NCBI GenBank assembly: GCA_002502295.1
Contig: DANX01000015.1
Coordinates: 2,320-14,137 of the forward strand
Direction of reading: 5' to 3'
DNA length: 11,818 nucleotides
Source of the DNA: Euryarchaeota archaeon UBA561
Lineage (GTDB): Archaea > Thermoplasmatota > Poseidoniia > Poseidoniales > Poseidoniaceae
Shown here: positions 6,294-11,818 of the stretch, piece after piece
Position numbering within the stretch: the stretch's first letter is position 1
Layout of the letters: every line of letters starts with the position of its first letter
Program-made: the position numbers and the translations under genes
The notes under the pieces: model-generated
Seen by the model: the letters and a program-made list of their open reading frames with translations, nothing else
Told to the model about the DNA's origin: nothing
The model's database searches: none

Positions 6294-6902
6294 TCACAGG
6301 TCGTCGTTGCTGATGTGATGCCCCATTCGCTCGCCTTTGGTAGCAAGGTAGTCCCGATTGTTGGATCCAACGCCAACGATGAGAGGTGTTCTAAATGCAA
6401 CGTCAATGCCGTGCTTGGTGAGTTGCTCGACCTTTTCGGGGTTGTTGGTCATGAGTTCGACATGTACGACACCAAGATCTTTGAGCATTTCAGCTGCGAT
6501 GGCGTAATCCCTCGCATCGGCCGGATGGCCGAGCATCAGGTTTGCATCCAAGGTGTCAACGCCTTGGTCTTGCAGGTGATAAGCTTGGATTTTAGCGTGC
6601 AAGCCGATGCCCCGCCCCTCCTGTCGTAGGTACAGCAGGGCGCCCCAGCCCCGCTCAACAATGGCGTCAAGGGCAGCATGCAGTTGAGGTCCACAGTCAC
6701 AGCGTGTGCTAGCGAACACATCGCCAGTCAAGCATTCGGAGTGGACGCGGATGAGAACAGGGTCTGGCCCCGACATGTCACCAAGGGTGACGGCGACGTG
6801 GTCAAATCCTGTTGATTCCTCATGGAAGACTTCTATTTTGAAATCCCCTCGAATTGTTGGTAAAAAGGCTACACTGGGTACTTCATTTCGCGTCATTTTC
6901 AT
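6294..6902 (-). CDS. ribA: GTP cyclohydrolase II
   Basis: A 202-aa monofunctional enzyme that opens the GTP imidazole ring to 2,5-diamino-6-ribosylamino-4(3H)-pyrimidinone 5'-phosphate, formate and pyrophosphate, the first step of bacterial-type riboflavin synthesis. The Zn ligands Cys57, Cys68 and Cys70 stand in HSECLTGD...STRCDCG. The GTP-binding/catalytic block RQEGRGIGL is at 93-101. The family segments MTNNPEKV (151-158) and the C-terminal YLATKGERMGH are present, and the length matches monofunctional RibA. There is no fused RibB domain. The start overlaps the tusA-like stop (ATGA), with GAGGTGAT, a strong archaeal Shine-Dalgarno sequence, three bases upstream (6906-6913), so the two genes are coupled. 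Many archaea use the unrelated GTP cyclohydrolase III (ArfA) instead, so this gene may reflect old transfer from bacteria (inference). Confidence 0.95.
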   Translation of the reverse strand: MKMTRNEVPSVAFLPTIRGDFKIEVFHEESTGFDHVAVTLGDMSGPDPVLIRVHSECLTGDVFASTRCDCGPQLHAALDAIVERGWGALLYLRQEGRGIGLHAKIQAYHLQDQGVDTLDANLMLGHPADARDYAIAAEMLKDLGVVHVELMTNNPEKVEQLTKHGIDVAFRTPLIVGVGSNNRDYLATKGERMGHHISNDDL

Positions 6903-7150
6903 GCCATCACCTCGATCAAGAATCGTATTTCGCCCTCGTGCTCTTGCACGTCCTTCAGGTGATGAGGGCCCCGTCCAATGAGCAAAGGCATGTCGTGAAG
7001 TGTTTCGGGGTCATCAGCCAAGACTTCGAGCACATTGCCGATGAGAAGTTGCTCAAGCGCCTCCCGTGTCTTGGCAACAGGGACAGGGCAAAAGTAGCCG
7101 AGCACATCAAGACGATGGGTGATGCTCGTGTGGCTCCCATCATCCGACAT
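6899..7150 (-). CDS. TusA/SirA-family sulfur carrier protein
   Basis: An 83-aa soluble protein. The family signature LDVLGYFCPVPVAKTREAL (14-32) holds the sulfur-carrying Cys21 in a CPxP motif, followed by LEVLADDP (41-48), the second conserved strand with the DDP turn. Length and layout match the TusA fold. TusA proteins accept persulfide from a cysteine desulfurase and pass it on for tRNA thiolation, molybdenum cofactor or other sulfur pathways; no TusBCDE or desulfurase gene is nearby to identify the target. It is the first gene of a two-gene operon; its last codons contain the ribosome-binding site of ribA, and the stop overlaps the ribA start. The intergenic region before it (7151-7260) is shared with the divergent archaeosortase gene. 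Confidence 0.88.
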   Translation of the reverse strand: MSDDGSHTSITHRLDVLGYFCPVPVAKTREALEQLLIGNVLEVLADDPETLHDMPLLIGRGPHHLKDVQEHEGEIRFLIEVMA

Positions 7151-7260
7151 GACACGACGAACCCCTGAACCGTTTTGAACACATCCTCCGGGGGTGACAA
7201 TGCAACCAACCTTGGCTCAGGCTTGCGAGAACTTTTCAACAACAAGCATGGTCTGCAACC

Positions 7261-8313
7261 ATGGCCGCGACCAAAACGACTCGTCCCGACGGGGACATGT
7301 CATGGATGGAGGTCGGGGAACTTGGCCTTCGATACGGTCGGATTCCAATGGCGCTGATCGTGGTTGAAGCTTTTTACTGGTTTTTGACGATGCCTTCCGA
7401 TACTCTCGCTCCAATTCAAGTCACGGAGGCTTGGATTTGGAACGAATTAACGAACCTTATCTATGGAGAAGGCTCCGCAGTCATCAGTCATCACAACGGA
7501 TGGCTGACCCGAATTGATTTGCTCCACGTCGATTTTCCTGGACCTTACGACAGCGTCGGTCTCTACGTTTCAGACGAATGTGCAGGCGTTCATGAGATGA
7601 TTTTCCTCTCGACGTTGGTGATGATGACGGACGGCGTCCCCCAAAAGGACAAGATCAAGGCGGTCGGTGTGATGTGCGGGATTGTCTATGTGTTGAACAT
7701 TCTAAGGCTGGTCGTCTTCTATCCAATCGCTGTCAATTCCTGCCTGGAAATGCCCGACGTTCAGGCTTGCTTGACCCCGATGTGGCAATTTCATGAAACG
7801 GTGTACACATGGGGCTTCCTTGTCGTGCTTGTTCTCATGTGGCTGGTATGGTTTCTGCGTTATGGCGGTCCAGCTAGAACACTCGCTGCGACCAAAGACG
7901 ACCCGTCACCTTGGAGACTTCAGCGTCGACGATCATGGGATCTGAAACACAAGGCGTTGCTTGGAGCAGCCTTGTTGCTCTTTGTGTTGGCCATGACCAA
8001 CATTTCAACCAATCAAAATGCCATTGACGCTCGAGACACCCTCGCCTTTTGCGAGCTCTCGAGCCAGTTGTCCTCTGAGTGTGGTGATGCTCAGCAACGC
8101 TGGGATGACGCCATTGGCTACGCTTGGTCGCTTTCAGCGTTGGGTCTCGTGGTCGGTGTTGGGACGTTCGTCACCGTTGAGCGTCCGCTTGAAGACGGGA
8201 GCTGGCCGGAAAAGGCAAACCAGAACGCACCAAACGAAGAGGATGGGGCGAATGGAAAGAACCACCATCGCAAGAAACCGGGTTCATGGAAGCGCCGAAG
8301 CGAAGAGGAATAA
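7261..8313 (+). CDS. Archaeosortase/exosortase-family membrane transpeptidase with C-terminal extension
   Basis: A 350-aa multi-pass membrane protein. The catalytic triad of the exosortase/archaeosortase family is recognisable: Cys107 in SDECAGVHE, Arg149 in LNILRLVVF, His178 in WQFHETVYTWG, each next to a membrane segment. Hydrophobic segments lie at about 28-44, 112-124, 133-157 and 180-199. These enzymes cleave C-terminal sorting signals of surface proteins and, in haloarchaea, exchange them for a lipid anchor (known for ArtA). After the core a basic stretch (218-230) leads to an added part: two further membrane segments (231-247, 287-304) around a loop of about 40 residues with CELSSQLSSEC, then a long charged cytoplasmic tail. 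ATG 7261 has no Shine-Dalgarno sequence, as for a leaderless transcript. The stop directly abuts the stop of the convergent helicase. The surface protein at 3669-6062 is a possible substrate, unproven. Confidence 0.85.
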   Translation: MAATKTTRPDGDMSWMEVGELGLRYGRIPMALIVVEAFYWFLTMPSDTLAPIQVTEAWIWNELTNLIYGEGSAVISHHNGWLTRIDLLHVDFPGPYDSVGLYVSDECAGVHEMIFLSTLVMMTDGVPQKDKIKAVGVMCGIVYVLNILRLVVFYPIAVNSCLEMPDVQACLTPMWQFHETVYTWGFLVVLVLMWLVWFLRYGGPARTLAATKDDPSPWRLQRRRSWDLKHKALLGAALLLFVLAMTNISTNQNAIDARDTLAFCELSSQLSSECGDAQQRWDDAIGYAWSLSALGLVVGVGTFVTVERPLEDGSWPEKANQNAPNEEDGANGKNHHRKKPGSWKRRSEEE

Positions 8314-9735
8314 TCACTCAACGATGACGGCCGTGAGGTTTTGACCGTTGTACGGTCGCTTTTCAACGGCCTTCATGGCTGTTCCAATTTTACTGCTGTG
8401 TAAACTGATGTAGGTTGAATCATCATCGAACCGAATGGTTCCAATCGCGAGTTCGTCGCATCGAAGTTGCTCAATAAACCAATTGGCGACGGAGAGCGGT
8501 GAGCCAGCCTGGTCGGGGTGGAGCGATAGCTTCACCGTGACGTATCCAAACACGTCGGCTGATTCTCCAAAGTCTTCTTGGCGGCGAACCGGATCTCGGT
8601 CAACGCCATCAGGAAGTTCGGGCGCTTCGCTTGGTTGAATGTCCAGCCCATAGGTGGCCATGATTTTGGAAAGTTGAGGTTCATCGTCTCGGGACACAAG
8701 ACTCCACGCTTCACCGGTTCGTCCAATCCGACCCGTTCGTCCAATTCGGTGGATGAAGGAATCAAGGTCATTTGGGATGTCGTAATTGATGACCAAGGTG
8801 ATTCCATCGACGTCGATTCCGCGTGCGGCAACATCCGTGGCAATGATGGTTTTCACATCCCCTTCTTTGAATGAATTCAGGATGCGTTCTCGCTGATTTT
8901 GATTAAGGTCTCCGTGGAGTCCGGCAACCTCAAAGCGATGTTTCTTCAAACGCTCCACCGCCAAGTCAACCATTCGCTTGGTGTTACAGAAAATGATGGT
9001 TTGGTCGTCGTCCTTCATGCGGGCCAGTAAGCGGCCAAGAACCCACAATTTGTTGGCTCGTCCGATACGGACCGAATACAGGTCAATTGGAGGGACATCC
9101 AGTTCTTCTGCATTGGTGAGAACAAAGTCAGGTTCGTTCATGAATTCGTGAGCAGCGTCAATGATTTCTTGTGGAAACGTGGCTGAGAAAAGAAGCGTTT
9201 GTTCACGGGCAGTCATTCGCTCAACAATCCACATGATGTCGGGGAAAAAGCCCATGTCGAGCATGCGGTCGGCCTCGTCCAAACAAAGGATGTTTGGGGA
9301 GTTCAAGTCGATATGCCCCCGTTCGCTCATGTCCATGACACGCCCGGGCGTGCCCACGATGACATCAACGCCCTTGCTGAGCGTTTTGGCTTGCTTTTCA
9401 AGATCGGTCCCGCCATAAACGGTCATGATGGTCAGTCCGGAATCGCCTTGCAGGAGTTGGAATTCCTCGGCCACTTGGTTTGCAAGTTCTCGTGTGGGGG
9501 TGAGAACCAGGGCTTGGAGTGCACCGGTGGGTTTGCATCGTTCAAGGATGGGGAGGCCGAAGGCGGCCGTTTTACCCGACCCTGTGCGTGCCTGACCGAT
9601 AACGTCGGTCCCTTGCCGTGCGAGGGGCACCGTGTCCCGTTGTACCTGTGTGGCAAATTCCCAACCCAAAGCCGAGAGGCCGTTTTGAATCGCTTGAGGT
9701 AGGTTCCAAGAGTCGAAGCGTGTTGTTGTGAACAT
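8314..9735 (-). CDS. DEAD-box RNA helicase with DbpA-like C-terminal RNA-binding domain
   Basis: A 473-aa ATP-dependent RNA helicase. With ATG 9735 as residue 1, the motifs in order are: Q-motif region F7...ATQVQ (28-32), Walker A ARTGSGKT (49-56), PTRELA (80-85), GG (108-109), TPGR (129-132), DEAD (153-156), SAT (184-186), motif IV IIFCNTK (247-253), motif V ATDVAARGID (299-308) and motif VI HRIGRTGR (329-336). After a Pro/Asp-rich linker, about residues 395-473 resemble the DbpA/CsdA RNA-binding domain (IGTIRFDDDSTYISL). It probably remodels rRNA or structured mRNA. The frame extends to a GTG at 9744, but the ATG at 9735 has GGTGAG just upstream and is preferred. It ends flush against the archaeosortase stop. 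It may be read with the 72-aa gene upstream, 65 bases away across a hairpin. Confidence 0.95.
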   Translation of the reverse strand: MFTTTRFDSWNLPQAIQNGLSALGWEFATQVQRDTVPLARQGTDVIGQARTGSGKTAAFGLPILERCKPTGALQALVLTPTRELANQVAEEFQLLQGDSGLTIMTVYGGTDLEKQAKTLSKGVDVIVGTPGRVMDMSERGHIDLNSPNILCLDEADRMLDMGFFPDIMWIVERMTAREQTLLFSATFPQEIIDAAHEFMNEPDFVLTNAEELDVPPIDLYSVRIGRANKLWVLGRLLARMKDDDQTIIFCNTKRMVDLAVERLKKHRFEVAGLHGDLNQNQRERILNSFKEGDVKTIIATDVAARGIDVDGITLVINYDIPNDLDSFIHRIGRTGRIGRTGEAWSLVSRDDEPQLSKIMATYGLDIQPSEAPELPDGVDRDPVRRQEDFGESADVFGYVTVKLSLHPDQAGSPLSVANWFIEQLRCDELAIGTIRFDDDSTYISLHSSKIGTAMKAVEKRPYNGQNLTAVIVE

Positions 9736-9767
9736 TGGTCTCACCGTTCGCCTCAGGTTCGTTCATT

Positions 9768-9788
9768 GGTCGCCGAGACGGGGCGACC
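9768..9788. other. Perfect 7-bp hairpin in the helicase leader
   Basis: GGTCGCC (9768-9774) pairs perfectly with GGCGACC (9782-9788), with the loop GAGACGG. It lies between the stop of the 72-aa gene (9801) and the helicase start (9735), about 33 bases before the start codon. In this place it could end the upstream transcript, act as an mRNA leader structure for the helicase, or be an operator. No U tract follows it on the minus strand. Confidence 0.4.
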
Positions 9789-9800
9789 TCCACAGGATCT

Positions 9801-10019
9801 TCAGAAGTTGTCGCGATCTGCGATTTCCTTCTGGAGCTCGCCCATCCAGTACCGTCGAGCATTCTCACGGTTGAGGGGTCGGCGCATTTGTCGAACATGC
9901 TCAAGGATGTATTGACGGAATTTCAAGGACTTGGTGCGGTTCATGCCTTTCGGCGTGACGCCGTCCCATAGTCGGTCAAATTGGAGTGCTTTGTCGTCGA
10001 ATGGTCGCTCGTCGTCCAT
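9801..10019 (-). CDS. Small charged protein of unknown function, 72 aa
   Basis: A 72-residue protein rich in Arg, Lys, Asp and Glu, starting MDDERPFDD and ending ELQKEIADRDNF. Its middle (SLKFRQYILEHVRQMRRPL) and end look like two amphipathic helices; there is no Cys, signal peptide or membrane segment. I do not recognise the family. It is likely real: it fills the gap between two same-strand genes, and GAGGTG (10026-10031) stands six bases before its ATG, an excellent match to the archaeal ribosome-binding site. The basic helical makeup would suit a nucleic-acid or ribosome-associated protein, and it lies upstream of an RNA helicase on the same strand, but this is inference. Confidence 0.7.
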   Translation of the reverse strand: MDDERPFDDKALQFDRLWDGVTPKGMNRTKSLKFRQYILEHVRQMRRPLNRENARRYWMGELQKEIADRDNF

Positions 10020-10089
10020 CTTCTACACCTCTTCAGCGACTTGCCGACTCCCAACCTGTTCTTAACGCTGTTGCACTGGTCAGCCAACG

Positions 10090-11430
10090 TCACATGTAGG
10101 GCATGTCGTGGTCATCCATGAATTCGTCATCCTCGTCGTCGTGATATCCCATCACCTCATCTTGGGAAGGACGGCGGAGCAGTGTGGGCTTTGTCTCCGT
10201 CGGTTCAGGAGTTTCTTGTGGATTTTGGACCTTCTCAGCATGTGCTGGTTCAATTGGGGTCAATCCAATTCGCTTCCCTTGCGCCAGAAGAACTTCCTTG
10301 TCGATGTCAGGCACCGCTAAGGCAGGAGAGAGGGCGGCGTTCTTTTCCGCTTCAGTACCTTCAAGCATGGCATCAAAGCGGTATTGCATCAGCTTCTGAA
10401 CGAGTTTTTCGTCGGTTTCGGTCTTGAGCAAGTCATCAACAAGCGAGCGGAGTTCTCCTTCGTCCATGAGTTTGGGCAGCAGGTCAATGCAAGCCCGCCG
10501 GACTCGCACATCCAGTGACCGAGCCCCTGAGAGAATCAAATCCCGTGCCCGACCGTGGCCACGGTTGAGTTTTTGGATGGTCTTGATGGCAGAAAGACGG
10601 ACATCGGGGTCAGCGTCCCCAATCGCACGTTCTGCGAACATGGTGCCCATGCGAACGTCTTGCTTTGCAAGGCGAGGAAGCGATTTCGCAACGGTCCGGC
10701 GCACTTGAGCATCCTCGTCGTTGAGTGCCCAAGAAACCAGATCCCAAACGACGGACGTTTTTCGAGAAACAATGGCGTTAATCATCTTTGCAGCCCGCCG
10801 GCGAAGATGTGCGTCGGGTTCCAACAGCAGTGTGTCAACGTGATCAGCAACGACATCGGGCCATGTCTTGGTCAGTGCTTCCAGACCTTTCCAGGCGGCT
10901 TGACTGCGGTCTTTGTCTGCCGAGCGCAGTTCATTTTCAAGCGAGGATCGAACACCCGAGGGGAAGGTTGGGGCCGCTCGGCATAGGGCAGCACTCGCAG
11001 CTTTCTGCACGCCTTGATGCGCATCATCGAGCAACACTGACAACCAATCAAAGAGCTCATTGGAACGACGAACCGCAAATTCCGGGAGCACATCAAGGGC
11101 AGCGATTCGTATCGCTGGGTCTTCGTCTTCAAAGGCCAATAACAAGAGGCTGTGGGCAGGACCAATCATGTGATTGGGGACATGGCCCAATCCTCGGATG
11201 CCGTCTTTGCGTGTCATCGTCAACGTGTCGTTCTTCCACCGCACCGTGCGCTCGGGGAGTGCCCCTTCTGCGAGCGACATGATGTCGTCGGGATGAAGGG
11301 CCATCCACGGCCCTTTGATAGGTTCATAGGAGGCATCCAGCGTGACGGATTGGGATACCTGAATCGGTTTCCCAGTGCGTGGGTCACGTGCAATGTACTC
11401 CTTCGCCATGGGTGTCCCTTTTGGGCGCAT
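10090..11430 (-). CDS. HEAT-repeat protein with acidic C-terminal tail
   Basis: A 446-aa soluble alpha-solenoid. From residue 100 there are about seven helical repeats of roughly 34 residues. Each has a D-rich turn followed by an Arg/Ala-rich helix: they begin near 101 (DEDPAIRIAALDVLPEF), 135, 172, 204, 238 (DEDAQVRRTVAKSLPRL), 272 (DADPDVRLSAIKTIQKL) and 305. Such scaffolds bind proteins or nucleic acids; no catalytic motif is seen. An N-terminal domain of about 95 residues, with ARDPRTGKPIQVSQSV near 14-29, precedes the repeats. The end is Pro/Glu-rich and then very acidic, with His and Met (HDDEDDEFMDDHDMPYM). The frame opens from a TTG at 11562, but ATG 11430 with GGAGGG four bases upstream is preferred; ATG 11409 or 11445 are alternatives. 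It is divergent from the EF-hand gene at 11606. The partner is unknown. Confidence 0.85.
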   Translation of the reverse strand: MRPKGTPMAKEYIARDPRTGKPIQVSQSVTLDASYEPIKGPWMALHPDDIMSLAEGALPERTVRWKNDTLTMTRKDGIRGLGHVPNHMIGPAHSLLLLAFEDEDPAIRIAALDVLPEFAVRRSNELFDWLSVLLDDAHQGVQKAASAALCRAAPTFPSGVRSSLENELRSADKDRSQAAWKGLEALTKTWPDVVADHVDTLLLEPDAHLRRRAAKMINAIVSRKTSVVWDLVSWALNDEDAQVRRTVAKSLPRLAKQDVRMGTMFAERAIGDADPDVRLSAIKTIQKLNRGHGRARDLILSGARSLDVRVRRACIDLLPKLMDEGELRSLVDDLLKTETDEKLVQKLMQYRFDAMLEGTEAEKNAALSPALAVPDIDKEVLLAQGKRIGLTPIEPAHAEKVQNPQETPEPTETKPTLLRRPSQDEVMGYHDDEDDEFMDDHDMPYM

Positions 11431-11575
11431 GGTTCCCTCCATCATGAACTTATGCAGGTCAAGGCTACAAAAAGAATCGGAGAATGCGGCACAGCGAGCA
11501 CGGTTTAGGCGGCCATGACAAACCTCCTCACGTAAGTCGTGCTGGTGAACTTTTTCGCTCAAAAGGATGCAAACG

Positions 11576-11581
11576 ATTTAG
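11576..11581 (+). promoter_or_regulatory. Possible TATA-like element for the EF-hand gene
   Basis: ATTTAG is centred about 27 bases before ATG 11606, the distance expected for a leaderless archaeal transcript starting at the A of ATG. This fits the absence of any Shine-Dalgarno sequence before that ATG. The match is short, so confidence is low. The 175-bp gap between the HEAT gene (11430) and this gene must hold promoters for both directions; I see no other clear signal in it. Confidence 0.3.
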
Positions 11582-11605
11582 GGCGCCGACACTTTGTCCT
11601 TGTTC

Positions 11606-11818
11606 ATGAGCGATGATGGATGGACGACGGACGAAGCCTTGAGCAACCTACGAAATGCCCTCGGTGAAAAGGGAATCTCAATCGATGACATGTTTGAAAC
11701 GTTTGACGCCGACAGCGACGGAACCATCAACGGTCCAGAACTACACCATGGCATCCGAGACATGCTCGGAGACGTGTTGTCGCCAGGTCAAATCTCACAG
11801 ATCATCAAGGCTCTCGAT
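11606..11818 (+). CDS. EF-hand calcium-binding protein (3' end missing)
   Basis: The first 71 residues are visible and the frame is still open at the window end. Residues 34-45 are a perfect EF-hand loop (DADSDGTINGPE) with Asp at 1, 3 and 5, Gly at 6, Ile at 8 and Glu at 12, flanked by helices (IDDMFETF before, LHHGIRDML after). The window stops at ...IIKALD, where a second loop would be expected to begin, so this is probably a paired or multi-EF-hand protein. There is no signal peptide, so a cytoplasmic calcium sensor or buffer is likely. An upstream in-frame stop at 11579-11581 and the absence of other ATG codons fix the start at 11606. Without the rest it cannot be told whether it shares the zinc-ribbon ending of the EF-hand protein at the left edge. 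Confidence 0.85.
   Translation, partial: MSDDGWTTDEALSNLRNALGEKGISIDDMFETFDADSDGTINGPELHHGIRDMLGDVLSPGQISQIIKALD

Noticed and set aside
6219..6629. 136-codon + strand open frame overlapping the tRNA and ribA
   Set aside because: It covers the tRNA-His gene and runs antisense to ribA, which has complete catalytic motifs.
9199..9702. 167-codon + strand open frame
   Set aside because: It is antisense to the helicase core motifs.
10555..11282. 143- and 164-codon + strand open frames
   Set aside because: Both are antisense to the HEAT repeats; Arg/Cys-rich composition is typical of antisense frames.
11431..11562. TTG-initiated N-terminal extension of the HEAT-repeat protein
   Set aside because: It adds a Cys/His-rich stretch without domain character, and ATG 11430 has a good ribosome-binding site.
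1..11818. CRISPR arrays, insertion sequences, integrase or phage genes, toxin-antitoxin or defence modules
   Set aside because: Looked for on both strands; no repeat-spacer pattern, transposase, terminal inverted repeats or defence-type domains are visible, and no attachment-site duplication of the tRNA 3' end was seen.

Overview
The window looks like a chromosome segment of a planktonic euryarchaeon. The best guess is Marine Group II / Poseidoniales (Thermoplasmatota), but this rests on gene content only and no marker tree was run. The archaeal signs are an EMC3/Oxa1-like DUF106 membrane protein followed by archaeal-type cytidylate kinase and then the H/ACA pseudouridine synthase Cbf5, an archaeosortase-family membrane protease, a tRNA-His with encoded G-1, C73 and CCA, and several starts preceded by parts of the archaeal Shine-Dalgarno consensus AGGAGGTGAT. 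Bacterial-type RibA and a DbpA-like DEAD-box helicase point to the mixed gene content of surface-ocean archaea. Genes are tightly packed, with several ATGA stop/start overlaps and almost no gaps between convergent genes.

Layout. Bases 1-416 carry the 3' end of an acidic EF-hand protein ending in a zinc ribbon (+). It converges through a GC-rich hairpin on an unrecognised 168-aa gene (481-987, -). From 1013 a three-gene + operon follows: DUF106/EMC3-like protein with a fused zinc ribbon, cmk (2-nt gap), and cbf5 (ATGA overlap). Bases 3449-6062 (-) hold a 797-aa secreted, membrane-anchored surface protein with a CARDB domain. An overlapping 3' small gene follows it that appears to be broken by a one-base frameshift. 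A tRNA-His gene lies at 6187-6262 (+). Bases 6294-7150 (-) are a tusA-like/ribA pair joined by an ATGA overlap. Bases 7261-8313 (+) encode an archaeosortase-like protein with a C-terminal extension; it abuts, end to end, a DEAD-box helicase (8314-9735, -). Upstream of the helicase on the same strand lie a 72-aa protein of unknown function and a HEAT-repeat protein with an acidic tail. At 11606 another EF-hand protein begins and runs off the window.

How the parts relate. The 1013-3446 operon joins membrane-protein insertion (DUF106), CDP/CTP supply (cmk) and RNA pseudouridylation (cbf5); this resembles the archaeal secY-adk-DUF106-cmk-cbf5 neighbourhood, here without L34e/L14e between the genes. 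The surface protein and the archaeosortase are a plausible enzyme/substrate-class pair, although the protein has no recognisable PGF-CTERM signal. The tusA-ribA pair is translationally coupled, suggesting that a sulfur-carrier protein and the first step of riboflavin synthesis are made together. No mobile element, CRISPR array, integrase or toxin-antitoxin module is visible. The items most worth following up are the frameshifted 74-aa gene, the archaeosortase extension, the tusA-ribA coupling, and the two EF-hand genes.
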